From NCBI RefSeq assembly GCF_019649055.1, contig NW_026570231.1, positions 1,364,001-1,428,000 of the forward strand: a DNA stretch of 64,000 bases. The letters are read 5' to 3'. This DNA is from Paramacrobiotus metropolitanus. Lineage: Eukaryota; Tardigrada; Eutardigrada; Parachela; Macrobiotidae. The position numbers were made by a program, and so were the translations under genes. Shown in pieces: positions 27,398 to 37,699 of this stretch. Every line of letters begins with the position of its first letter. The stretch's first letter is position 1. The notes beneath the pieces were generated by a model. It was not told the DNA's origin. It saw only the letters and a list, made by a program, of their open reading frames with translations, and did no database searches.

Positions 27398-30300
27398 CTG
27401 AAACTTGAATTCCGTCCGTGACCCTGGTTCTGCTGAAAGTTATTCTGGTTTCCTCTGTTTGGCTGAAAGTTGCCTTGACCTTGACCTTGTCCCTGATTCT
27501 GGAAGTTCCCTTGACCTCCATTCCAATTTCCGTTTCCATATCCATTTCCGCCAAAGTTTCCATTTGGCATTCCCTGTTGCGGTATCGCTACGTTCGGTGG
27601 TGCCACATTCTGGGGTGCCGGTCTCACTTGAGCCGCCGCTTGTATCGCCGCCACCATCGCGTATGTTATTGGCTGCCCCGTCTGGCCATCGATAAAGGTC
27701 ACTCTTTCGGTGACCTCTCTTACAGGGGTTTCCGCGCGAAAATCCATTTGCTGCTGGGCTGGTGCAGCCGCCATTCTCTGTTGCGGTACATTCTCCACCT
27801 GGCCTTGGCGGATAGTCACGTATTCCTGGTTACGTTGACCTTTTGGCGCCTTGTACTTTTCATCTCCTGTTGCCCAGTGTCGGAAAAAGTCCTTTACATC
27901 AGTCGGCGTCTTACACTTTTGTATGCGCAATGCCTTATAGAGTTCATTGTCTCCTTTGCATCCCTCGATTAAGAAGCCAACTGCCTGCTTCTCAGTGATG
28001 ATTCTCTTTGCTTTGAATCGCATCATCGCTTGGTAGTACTGGTCAAGTGATTCCTTTCCGAGTTCGAACTTCCTTGCATAGGCCTCTCGTAAGCCTAAGA
28101 CTTCTTCGTCTCGGTCACCATACTCGTCTTTGAATTTCTCCATCCATTCTTTGACTGTGTACTCGATTCCGTCTTCTGATGCTATGTCCTTTTCTCCTTC
28201 GAACCAACCTTTGGCCGGCCCTTTTACTGCGGTGGCTATTTCAATCATTATTTGCTTATCAGTAAGCTGGTAGGTATCCTGGGTTTCTTTCACCAATCTT
28301 GTCCAACCATTGACGGTGTCACGGCTGCCATCAAAGGTCATCAGAGGTGTTTTCCGAGCCATGGAATCGAGCGCTTTCGCTAATGCGAACCCCCCTCTCA
28401 GGTTGTCTTCTTCTTCGCTGCTCTCATCATCGTTTTGGTTTCGCCTCTGCTTTGCGTAGCGGGATTTCCTCGGACGCTCCTGCCGACTAGGGGGTCTGTC
28501 CCGTCGCCCTTCGTCGATGAACGCGTTGACTTCGATATGTGGGGGAAATTGTGAAGGTTCACCTCGGCTCGAGTGTGAATAACCTGATGGTGGTTCCTTA
28601 TCCTTATCGTCTTTGACCTTTTCACCGTCTTGTTCTGCTTTGACATTTCCTCTGCCAGTGCCAGTCCGTAAGGGCATTTCAAAATGGAAGCTTTTGCCCG
28701 TGCCCGTTTCATGCGCCTTGCTGTAACTGGGCGGGGGAGACTCCACTGTTGCCGTCTTCACTCCATATTGCAGGAGTTGTTCGTCCTTATGTTTGACTGA
28801 CGTTTGGAGTGCCTTGTTCTCATCTTCCAATCGTTTAGTTCTCAGTCGAAGTTCTTCTCTTTCTCTCTTTAGATCAGAATTTTCCAGGTTGACCTTTCGT
28901 AAGTGTTCGTGCAATTTAAAAGACTCCTGCTGGGTGACCTTTTCATTTTCCTGTTCCATCTTTTTGATGTGCTCGACCAGCTCACTCGTTTCATTTTCGA
29001 GTTGCTGATACTGCCCAGCGGCTGATCTCAGCTGATCCTTGATTGCGATCAACTCATCATCTTTTGCCAATGCTGTGGTGGTCATCTCGACGAGGTCAGT
29101 GTTCAGCTTTGCAATCTCCTGACTCTTTTGAGCGACCTGTTGTTGCCACTCTTTGTCCTTCAGCTCCAATGTTGTGACCATTGTGTCCAGTCGCCGTGCT
29201 TCCTTCTGCCATTTGAGTCCTTCCTTAGTGACCTTTTCAATGTCTTCTGTGACCTTTTCGTTCTCCTGGTTGACCTTTTTGATTTCTTCTTTCAGGCGTG
29301 CTCCTTCAGTGGCTGTAATGTCTCTTGCCTCTCGCATCGCCTTGATTGCCTCATTGCGCGACTTTTCAGCTTCGTCAGCCCGTTCCTGATGACCTTTCGA
29401 TTCGAGTTGCAGAGTACTGACAGCCTCCTCCCGTAGCTTCAAGTCATTCCTTAGTTTGAACGTCTCCGTTGCCAGTGTTGTCAACCGTTGTGTGACCTCT
29501 GCGAATTTGGTCGCGTACTCGTCCCGTTTAGTTTCAGCTTCAGTGACCTTTTGACGCAACTGGTCACACTCGTCCTTCAATTCCGCTAAGTGCCGTGACC
29601 TTTCTGCTGATTCCTCTGACATGCTTTCATTAAGGTCACTGACGGCGAGATGACCTTCCATTTCTCTGTCATCTGCCATCTTTAGGTACTCTTCTGCAAT
29701 TTCCTTTTGTCGCTCATATTTGACTTTCCAACCGTCTGCGGAGCTCTGGAGGTCACCCTGTTGCTGTTCCAATTCGAATAAGCGAGTTTCGAGTGTCGAT
29801 AATCTGTCTCGATACTCCTGTTTCCGCTTGTCCGCCTGACGTTCAGTGGCATCAAGTTCATTTTCCAGCTCCCTTACGCGTCTCCTAAGAGTTAACGTAG
29901 GACTGTTTGGTGACTGTGGTCGTACATTGATAACCTTTCCATTCTGTGTCCGGTCAATTAAATGTTCGGGGATATCCTTAAACGGGGTCACTTCTTCTGC
30001 TCGGTCAGCCTCTTTCATTGCAGTTTGAAAGGACATATTCATCGTTGCGTCATCATCTGTGAAGTATGACTCGTTGGATTCATCTGAGACCATTGGAGTT
30101 GCAAAAAGGTCATCATCTGCCGCTTTCTCATTCAATGAAAGGTCATCCAATCCCAATTCAGTCAATCCCTCTTCGGTGACCTTTGTGTTTCTCTCTTCCA
30201 CTTGAGCCAGGTTCACATTTTTATCCTGCTCATGCGTTCCGCTAATGGTAGCATCCAGCTGTGATGCTCCAACTGGTTCCACTCCTTTCCCTGTGGGCAT

Positions 30301-30612
30301 TTCCTCCCCGGTGACCTTTTTCTGGTTCATCGGATGACTTCCCGCCGCAGATGCGGGAGTATCCTTTCCGTCACCGCTGGAGCTCTCCTCATTCTGTGTA
30401 GCTCCAAGCGCCACTTGGTATGTGCTATCACTGCCTTTGCTGTCTTTTCTTGCAAAGGTCACAGCCGCTCGGGTCTGTCTATCATGTCCGACTGGACGCG
30501 CGAGCGACTTATATTCCTTCTTATATGGATCAACTGCGCTTTGTTGTGATCCTCGGGAGCTCCTGCTTCCCTGACTGCTGGTAGATGTCGGTTCCTCTTG
30601 TTCTTTGTCCAT
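27394..30612 (-). CDS. gag: Gag polyprotein of the retroelement, 1072 aa, long coiled coil
   Basis: ATG at 30612, uninterrupted 3.2 kb. Residues 1-220 are disordered. Residues about 225-620 form a very long coiled coil (RRRVRELENELDATERQADKR, then many heptads with EKVTEDIEKVTKEG). Residues about 750-935 are a Ty3/Gypsy-type capsid domain (MARKTPLMTFDGSRDTVNGW, KGPAKGWFEGE, EEWMEKF-like helix, YARKFELGKESLDQYY, VGFLIEGC). The tail is Asn/Gly/Gln-rich and leads to the CCHC knuckle. Capsid assembly and RNA packaging by homology. The 400-residue coiled coil is far longer than in ordinary Gag and its KVT/KGH units come from AAAGGTCAC copies. No frame lesion is seen here, unlike pol. Confidence 0.85.
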   Translation of the reverse strand: MDKEQEEPTSTSSQGSRSSRGSQQSAVDPYKKEYKSLARPVGHDRQTRAAVTFARKDSKGSDSTYQVALGATQNEESSSGDGKDTPASAAGSHPMNQKKVTGEEMPTGKGVEPVGASQLDATISGTHEQDKNVNLAQVEERNTKVTEEGLTELGLDDLSLNEKAADDDLFATPMVSDESNESYFTDDDATMNMSFQTAMKEADRAEEVTPFKDIPEHLIDRTQNGKVINVRPQSPNSPTLTLRRRVRELENELDATERQADKRKQEYRDRLSTLETRLFELEQQQGDLQSSADGWKVKYERQKEIAEEYLKMADDREMEGHLAVSDLNESMSEESAERSRHLAELKDECDQLRQKVTEAETKRDEYATKFAEVTQRLTTLATETFKLRNDLKLREEAVSTLQLESKGHQERADEAEKSRNEAIKAMREARDITATEGARLKEEIKKVNQENEKVTEDIEKVTKEGLKWQKEARRLDTMVTTLELKDKEWQQQVAQKSQEIAKLNTDLVEMTTTALAKDDELIAIKDQLRSAAGQYQQLENETSELVEHIKKMEQENEKVTQQESFKLHEHLRKVNLENSDLKREREELRLRTKRLEDENKALQTSVKHKDEQLLQYGVKTATVESPPPSYSKAHETGTGKSFHFEMPLRTGTGRGNVKAEQDGEKVKDDKDKEPPSGYSHSSRGEPSQFPPHIEVNAFIDEGRRDRPPSRQERPRKSRYAKQRRNQNDDESSEEEDNLRGGFALAKALDSMARKTPLMTFDGSRDTVNGWTRLVKETQDTYQLTDKQIMIEIATAVKGPAKGWFEGEKDIASEDGIEYTVKEWMEKFKDEYGDRDEEVLGLREAYARKFELGKESLDQYYQAMMRFKAKRIITEKQAVGFLIEGCKGDNELYKALRIQKCKTPTDVKDFFRHWATGDEKYKAPKGQRNQEYVTIRQGQVENVPQQRMAAAPAQQQMDFRAETPVREVTERVTFIDGQTGQPITYAMVAAIQAAAQVRPAPQNVAPPNVAIPQQGMPNGNFGGNGYGNGNWNGGQGNFQNQGQGQGQGNFQPNRGNQNNFQQNQGHGRNSSFR

Positions 30613-30685
30613 GTTGATCGGATAACTTGGACGCTCCTGTCAATTGTTCTCACACACGTTATTGTATGGTTTATTCAATTTTCCT

Positions 30686-31196
30686 AAAGGTCACTTTGTA
30701 CCTCCGAAATTTTTCTAAGTCCTTATTAAAGGTCACTTTTCGACTGAAAAATTTCGACTAAGTCCTTGTAAAGGTCACTTTTCGGTAAAAGTTCGAGAGA
30801 TTTGCCCTAAAAGGTCACTTTCGGACAAAACTTCAAAACCGCTTTTACAGCTCAGAATACGTTAGCGAATGAAATCCTACAGCTGCTGATATCGCTGTAC
30901 TATTAATCAACTCAATTCCAACTTCGTTAAAGGTCACCGTTGATCACTTTCAGATCATAAAGGTCACTAAAATTAGGTCAATTTGGTCAATTCCAACTTT
31001 TGGTAAAGGTCACTTTTCAAAGTCAAAAGTCAACTTCTGGTCTCAAAGGTCACTTCCGACTCAACTCAACTCAAAGGGTCACTTTCCAGTTCAATTTCTG
31101 TTAAAAGGTCACTTTCCACTCAATTCCAGTTAAAGGTCACTTTTAAGCTCAATTCGATCAAAGGTCACTTTTCCTTTGTCTCAACTCAAAAGGTCA
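30686..31196 (+). repeat. leader array of AAAGGTCAC, 12 exact copies plus one variant
   Basis: Copies start at about 30686, 30728, 30768, 30813, 30928, 30958, 31004, 31045, 31106, 31132, 31159 and 31188, with AAAGGGTCAC at about 31074. All are on the plus strand, most extended to AAAGGTCACTTT, at 25-45 bp spacing apart from one longer gap. The array lies between the putative promoter and gag, so it would be in the 5' leader of the minus-strand transcript as AAAGTGACCTTT. Confidence 0.9.
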
Positions 31197-31326
31197 CTTT
31201 TCGTCTCAATTATCTTATCTCAAATCAAATTTCCCATTACGACTAGAGTTCAACGGAAAATCCCCATTCGGGTTGTTTACCTCTTTCCTATTGGTCGGCT
31301 AGCTCAAATTATTCAGTTCAAATTTC

Positions 31327-31500
31327 AACCAATCACAGCTCAGATAACCGACCAATCGCGTTAGTCCATTTAACTTTTATATTAGCCTGACGTCACGGTC
31401 AACGGCCAGACGTGCGCACCGTGTGCAAAACCCCGCCTACTTTTACGCTCAGCTCAGTACGGACCAATAGAAATTGTCAATTTTACCAACTAGCCAATCT
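31327..31500 (-). promoter_or_regulatory. putative retroelement promoter: TATA box, CRE and CCAAT boxes
   Basis: On the minus strand TATAAAAG lies at 31375-31382, with a palindromic TGACGTCA (CRE/ATF type) 6 bp upstream at 31388-31395. CCAAT boxes occur on the plus strand at about 31329, 31351, 31465 and 31492. Transcription toward gag would start near 31345-31350 and include the whole AAAGGTCAC array. Confidence 0.5.
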
Positions 31501-31765
31501 CGTAATTATTAGCGGTTTTCTACCTGTTAACCGTCCGTCCGTTCCGCGTTCCACGGGGAAATGATCCAAATGATCCAGATTCTTCTTCCACTATCCGTTC
31601 CCGCGCTGCCGCCGGTTTTACCGTAACGGTGGTGCCGCACGCTTTTAATAAGTTACTGTGCCGGCTGACTGCCGTAGCAACAGTGGTGGCGCTCTACTCC
31701 AGTTTGGAGGAGTCTGATCGGTCTTTTCCGTACGCCCCTTTCGGCGTTTCGGCGCTTCTGCCCCA

Positions 31766-31916
31766 CGGCTTAGGATTCGCTGAATCCTTGCCGAGTACCA
31801 GTGACACCAGTGTAGGTCTTCGCTGAAGACTCTACACCGAGGAACACTGGCGACTGCTCTCTTGAACTCTTGCACAGCTAAGGAAACAGTACGGTTCTTC
31901 GCTGAAGATCCCGTAC
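31766..31916. repeat. three consecutive hairpins sharing a TTC-GCT-GAA apex
   Basis: Hairpins at 31766-31793, 31810-31837 and 31889-31916 all have the apex TTCGCTGAA, but their lower stems differ while remaining paired: CGGC..AGGA/TCCT..GCCG, GTGTAGGTC/GACTCTACAC and GTACGG/CCGTAC. The second has an outer CCAGTG/CACTGG pair at 31798-31803 and 31845-31850. Confidence 0.75.
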
Positions 31917-31930
31917 CGAAAACCGAAGCT

Positions 31931-32545
31931 GGAAAATCCACGTCAGATGGAGGAATTGCACCGCTTGTGGTGTTGCGCTTTGCTGTGAGTACAGACCTGT
32001 GCCTTACTGGTCGGGTTCCACGTCAATAACAGGCCAACTTTGCCTGACACAAATCAAATCAGAGAACCGCTGTCGGCTCTGCTACCATCTAATGGTAGAT
32101 CCAGAACAGATCCACAGACGGAGACAGAAACGGAATCTATCCCGTGGAAGTGAGCAATACGATCTGGATTGCGAACTATTGCGAAATCACAAAACGTCGC
32201 ACCGTAAACTGCTGACTTTTTAATATTGAAAATTCCGACAATCGAAAATCAATAATGATCGGCGCAGCTCGATCGTAAAGCGTGGAGCCCATTCAACAGC
32301 GTGCAACGCTGTGCAGCACGTGCTATGCCGCGCCCACTAACAAAACACAAGCCAATCAGAAGCGAGACACAACACAGGCCATAATCCAAAGGCGTAGCGC
32401 CTAGCGCCACTGACGTGAACGCTAGTGATCCCGGTCTCACATGACTATCATCGCATTCCAGCCTCTCTGTCGCTTTCATTAGTTTACAAAGCAAACAATG
32501 GCCTTTCGGGAACGAACAACTTTGGCCTGGCAAGCAGGGGCCATT
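31931..32545. other. junction between retroelement and KLHL gene
   Basis: No gene is supported. The segment holds the probable end of the element and the 3' flank of the KLHL gene. Palindrome-like GTGCAACGCTGTGCAGCACGTGC lies near 32307-32329. Confidence 0.35.
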
Positions 32546-35500
32546 TTACATGAAAAACCGTTGGCTGGCCTCCTCGGTAACTTCCACAACTCCACAACCA
32601 AAGGCCCATTTTTCATGGGGCAAATGGCTGTCGCTGGTTGTCCATGTATCCGAAAATACATCGTAAACTCCGATCGAACTTTCACTACCTGCGTTGTATC
32701 CCCCCAAAACATATATTTTGTTACCGAGGCAACAAACCCCCGCGGAATTTATCGGTTGACTCATTCCACCTACAAGAAGTGTTAGTTGTCTAGCTTGTAA
32801 TGTATTAACAGAATCACACGAATGTGCCACGATGCTAAAGTAAGAAAACTCACATTTCTTAGTCCACTGGTTAGTTCTTGGATTAAAAGCCTCCACGCAG
32901 TTAAAAATAGCTCCAGGGTTTCGTCCACCTAACAAGCAGTGCACATAGGGTTCAAGAGACGTGACAAAATAACAAGTTGTAGCTACTGGTAATAATTGCA
33001 ATTGCACAACGTTGCGTGCAGCAACCTGTAACATTTAGCTTTTATCTGCAACTGCTTGCCAATGAAAATCATAAAAATTTTTATGAAGAAATCAGCGCCA
33101 CCAATCGTTTTGTGGCGCTTGAAATTTAATGACGCCCCGGTGGGCGGTAATTTCGGCGGGGGAGGTCTTATTTTCCACAGCGATCATGGGAGGGGAGTGG
33201 GGACTTATTAGTTATTACAGATGAAGGAGAGGACTTTTTATTGGGGAAGTCACGAATTCGATAATTGTGCATTCCGTGTGAATAGAACAAAATGCGCAGT
33301 TGTTTGAAATATAACGCCCCAAGAAAAACATTGCTCGAGAAATAACACCGTCCCCCGAAATAGCGCCCCTCCCCGGGGACGTTTGAACTTTTTCACCGTA
33401 GAATTGCAAATTCGGTAATAAAGTTAACTTGATATTTCGGTACCGTACCAATCACGTAAATCCATCCGTCGGATCCAACGCAGGCTGAAGCGCGGTATCG
33501 TGCCGTCGGCATTTTGGGCAGTTCACTCCATATATCCGCTTTCGGATCGTAGCAAAACGCCAAATCCGTAGCATTGGCCGTAATAACCTTGGACGTGACA
33601 CCACCGAACGCGAAGATCTGACCGTCGATACTGACGACCGCAAACTTCTCTAGAGGTACGGGTAAGGATGCCACGAACGTCCACTGATTGGTGAGCACAC
33701 TGTAGCGCTCCACGGTGGATGAGGTATGGTCAGCGCCATGTCCACCAATGGCGTAAATGTGGTCGCCATCAGCGACAATCCCCGCACATGCTCGGCTAGT
33801 TTGCATTGGAGCCACCTCGGTCCAGCCGGTTCGAGCGCTGCTATGGCGAAACATCCGCGACGCCACGTCAACGTTACGAATGCCAGTGATCCCGCCACAG
33901 ACAAACAAGTCATCATGAACGACCGCTAGACCTCCATCGGCTATGCTGTACGGCAGCGGAGTCAGTTTCCTCCATCTGGAAGTGCGTGGATTGAAGCATT
34001 CCACGCTGTCCATCATAGAGTTCACGGAGTTATCCCGATGTCCGCCGGCACAGATGATCATGCTCTCCAAGCCTGCAACGTACGCAAAAACTCAGGATAC
34101 TTCGTATACGAACCTTCGCACAATATACAGAATTTCGTGAGAAACTATCGACCGACGAATTTACCATAGGACGTCCTTGCTATATAGCGGGAGGAAGATA
34201 CTTCGCTGATATATCCCGGTAACACGTTCAGATTTTCTGACAGACATACAGCATTTTCTGTGCCAGAATAATCGACGAATGCCTTAATACTGGCCTGCAT
34301 GTATTCGTCATGACACGGTGGACGCAGATACGACGCGCGAATGTACTGCAACATCTCCCAAGCTTGGCAGCGCCGATGCTCGAAATCGTGATGTAGCCAG
34401 CGAATAACGGCGTCAAAGACTTCGTCCTCCCACCTAACGTACAAGGCATCGCAGCGAATCAGATCGATAACCTGTCAACAACAGAATTCACTTTAAAATG
34501 CCGGTGCATTGTGCGCTCAGTACGAATTTCGACTCACTCATTTTAATATAGGGAACTTTTCTAACCAATCGAAATAACCACAATTCGTGCACATAAAATT
34601 ACAACTACAGTACTATACCGTCAAACGCCGCTACGTTTACCATGGTTAGTCATATTTATACCAGAGCATGTTATTTATGTTGGTATTAATTTTATATATG
34701 TTGTTAACGAACTATTCACTTTCGCTAAACGATCTAGCAAACCGAACACTTGACTGCCTCTATTTACCTGCAGTGACCAAGCGATCTATCATCTCACCTT
34801 AACGTGAATTTCTACCCAAATAAGCCCATGTTTAAGCCCGAAACCGATAGAGAAATCATTTCTCTATCATCCGATGACTTTGTGGTCTTTAGCAAAAAAA
34901 TCCTGTGAAACAACATACCTATTTAAAAAACTCCCTTAAGCCAAAAGTTTCCGACACGGTTCTCCTTACTGTGCGGCTGATTGGCGGCAAATGTGTTGAC
35001 CATAATTAGGACAGACAGACACACGATGCGGCAACAAGTGTTTGCATAAGAATCTATCTTGAATGATCAGATGAAAGAGCAAAAATTTATCGTTGTGTTT
35101 TCGGGCGCATCATCCTTTACCACTGGCGCTTGAGTGCCAGAGAAGCATTTCTGCTCGGCTCGGCTAACCTGACCTGACAAGACCAGACCTACAACAGGAT
35201 GCGCAGCACTTGCTCCAGGTATAATCCTGCGCTGCCGTCCATTCTAACTCTACAAGCAATCTTTAATTTCTCTAATATATAAAAGTGGATCAAATAGCGT
35301 TTTCTCGGATTCTAAGTTTGATTACTCCATCGTGCAGAGTAAATTGATTGAATTCCTATACACATCCTGAATCAAAATAAAGATTGTCCAAAGTAAACTC
35401 ACCGAGCTATACGAGTTTAAAAATTTTTAAAAATTCGTTGAATCTTGGTTTTTTAAGATATCATCATCATATTGGATCAGAATGTAATTCGTACGTAAGT

Positions 35501-37547
35501 TAAGGCATATCAAAATGGAAATTTCATAAAGTTCGGACAAATAGCTGAGCTATTTGACGCGTCAGACTTTTTTAAACTATTTTTGGGTGATTTCACAGCA
35601 GCCGGTGTATGTACTGCGCGCAGATTATGAGTTTAAGAGATTTGGCCCGCTACATATAATAATAGCATCAAATTCGTGTACATCCACGGGAACTTACGCT
35701 GTCGCGCACTCCCAAACACTTTTCGGCATTGCTTTATGGTTTTTTCTAGCCAAAAGAATGCATACGACTATATGTAGATGAGAAATCCTTTTGCGCGCGC
35801 AACATCCGGTTGCGAAGTTACGAGCGTAACACAATTCTAAAAAGTTTAAATGCATTCCGGTATACCAAAAGTCTCACTATGGACCGATCTCCTTCAAATT
35901 TTGCACGTAAATGCGCATTACCGTGCAGATCGATCATTCTTACACCGATCTATTGCTCCAGGCCTGCAGCATGTTCTACAAATTTTAAAATGAATTTGAA
36001 AACCTTTAAAATTCATTTTAAAATTCGAAAAAAATCGTGAAGTCTGGATCCGTGTAAGAACGATCTTCATGATTATGTGCAATTACGCGCAAAATTTGAA
36101 AGGGTAATGAGACTTTTGGTACACCTGAATGCATTTAAACTTTTTGGAATTTTCGAACAGCCATAACTCCCGAACCGGAGGTTGCGCGCGAAATCCGATT
36201 TCACGCCTCTGTATACAAATCATGTGGCTGCAGACTGTGAAAAAGCAATTCAAAAAAGTGTTTTGAAGTGCGCGAAGGAGAATAATCCCGTCAATGTACA
36301 CGAATTTGGTGCTATGTACGGGGCCAAATCCCTTAAATAGGTAAGCTGGGAGGGAGCTAATACAAGGGTTAACATAAAATCACCGAAAAAAGGGATCACG
36401 TAATGTACAGCGGCTACAGCCCAAGCAGCCACCAATGTTGCGGTAAGTAAGCGCCAGATCGCAGAATATACGATCAGCCGTTGAATAGGGGATGCAATTT
36501 GTAACAACTACTGCAGATTTGGTTCTGATTTGTAATGAGTTTCTAAAATTGTCCCTTATCCGACATCATTTGGGTTTTGAGTTTATTTGTTGATTCAGAG
36601 CTATATAATTTTCAATACGAGTACGCTGGTAAGTAAAGCAGACACGTTCGGTTCGCTTAGCTTCGCTGACATAATTATATCGACGTATAAAAGTTTTCTT
36701 ACCACGTTTTTCGGCAACTCCAGGAATTCTGTTCCTTCCGAGATGCCCACAAAATGCTTGAAGACCACAGCTTTAGCCTTGTCAGCTAACGCAGGATTTT
36801 TGTGCGCATCGGAATCAGCGAAGCAATACAGCATCAGACAGTTCTTGATGTCCATGCGGCGTTCCATGAACTCCCAGCAGGCCCCCACGAATGTGCCAAT
36901 GTCCAGAAATGAAGCAGCTGTTAGCAGTGACTGCACGTTGCTTTCAGTGAGTGAAATCTCCGTCATGTAGCAATAGTCAATCAGCCTGCACAATATGCAC
37001 AAAATTTACAGTATACGTAGAAGAATAGCACATCGTGTACATAGATTATTTGGAATGCGCATCTCATTACAGTTGTCACGAACTGCACAGAATATGTACG
37101 CAAAGGAATACACAAAACTGATTTTTATGAGAACAGTTTGCCGTAAGTCTAGGGTAGAGAAAGAACCCAGTGCCATTACTAAATAAACTGAAAGCTTTTG
37201 AAAACATTATACCATCATTAACATGCAAAAAGTGATACTCACTGGGACAGAACAGTGTGGGAGATGTTTTGCAGGTGAATAACTTTTTGAGTGGATTCCT
37301 TCATTCCCGACAGGAACATGTTGCGAAAATACGTACTGTTCACACTGAGGACACTGCGATGGCACGGAATCCCTGTCGACTGTGCTTCGGCACCACGCAG
37401 CTCCACATCGCAAAACGATTTTGCCGCTCGCAGATTCTCCCATTCCCGACGCAAATCCACGACTCCCACCACAATCCCATTGGAAATCCCATTTTTTCTA
37501 GGATCGCCGGTACGGCTAACCGGCTCATCAGTCGGCTTAGCGGCCAT
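32546..37547 (-). CDS. BTB-BACK-Kelch protein (KLHL family), complete, 605 aa
   Basis: Six exons: 37243-37547, 36703-36985, 34165-34471, 33449-34072, 32854-32928 and 32546-32769. Phases are 2, 0, 1, 1, 1 and the sum is exactly 606 codons. BTB at about residues 45-155 (FCDVELR, IPCHRSVLSVNSTYFRNMF, GMKEST), BACK at about 160-300 (WEDEVFDAVIRWLHHD), then six kelch repeats, each with a GG pair and a later Tyr/Trp (for example DLFVCGGITG, HIYAIGGHGADH, KIYVLGGYNAG). Family role: substrate adaptor that links targets to Cullin-3 ubiquitin ligase through BTB. Start ATG at 37547 follows the paralogues. Two other copies lie at 54.9-62.5 kb. Intron 2 (34472-36702) hosts a foldback transposon and intron 4 a GC-rich dispersed repeat. 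Confidence 0.93.
33080..33440. repeat. dispersed GC-rich repeat in a KLHL intron
   Basis: Intronic sequence with recurring CCCC-GAAATA-(A/G)CGCCCC type words (for example CCCCCGAAATAGCGCCCC at about 33353) that resemble the segment at 58590-58740. Probably a decayed transposon family. Confidence 0.35.
35586..36385. mobile_element. foldback (long inverted repeat) DNA transposon in KLHL intron 2
   Basis: The two halves are inverted copies about the centre near 35985. AAAGTTTAAATGCATTC at about 35837 pairs with GAATGCATTTAAACTTT at about 36127. AGATTTGGCCC near 35638 pairs with GGGCCAAATCCC-type sequence near 36328, and AAATTCGTGTACAT pairs with ATGTACACGAATTT. Arms extend to GGTGATTT/AAATCACC at the ends, giving arms of about 380 bp. 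No transposase. Confidence 0.75.
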
Positions 37548-37699
37548 CGTCCAGAAACACGTTAAAAGTGGAATCGTTTTACAACAGAACAAAAGCTTAT
37601 GCGTACGGCACACGCTAAGCGGTCTATTCGATAATACCAAGCGTCGTATCCTACTAGTACTCAACTTTGCATTGACAACTGCAATTAGTTCTAGAGCTG

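Larger units (their letters stand above)
9102..31930 (-). mobile_element. giant Ty3/Gypsy-like retroelement, about 22 kb, decayed copy
   Basis: Read on the minus strand from about 31.9 kb down to 9.1 kb: three hairpins, a TATA/CRE/CCAAT region, a leader with an AAAGGTCAC array, gag with coiled coil, CCHC knuckle, retropepsin (LDTGAE), RT (YIDD), RNase H, integrase with an HHCC zinc domain and DDE core, then about 8 kb of accessory ORFs up to 9561. The gag-PR-RT-RH-INT order is that of Ty3/Gypsy. At over 20 kb it is far above the usual 5-10 kb and recalls giant Gypsy elements such as the flatworm Burro group. Many ORFs are separated by single-base frame breaks, so this copy is probably inactive. 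The terminal repeats are diverged and the exact ends are uncertain. AAAGGTCA is scattered throughout. Confidence 0.8.

Noticed and set aside
26120-27421. 433-codon plus-strand ORF opposite the nucleocapsid/linker region
   Set aside because: Antisense of repetitive Gly/Gln/Asn and minisatellite sequence; repeats such as HLAVSICCGG mirror the minus-strand units.
9561-30612. The retroelement as a DNA virus or Polinton-type insertion
   Set aside because: Gag, zinc knuckle, retropepsin, RT-RNase H and integrase in Gypsy order; no family B polymerase, packaging ATPase or double-jelly-roll capsid seen.
30686-31196. CRISPR-like array
   Set aside because: Repeat is only 9-12 bp with irregular spacing and non-unique AT-rich spacers, in an animal genome.
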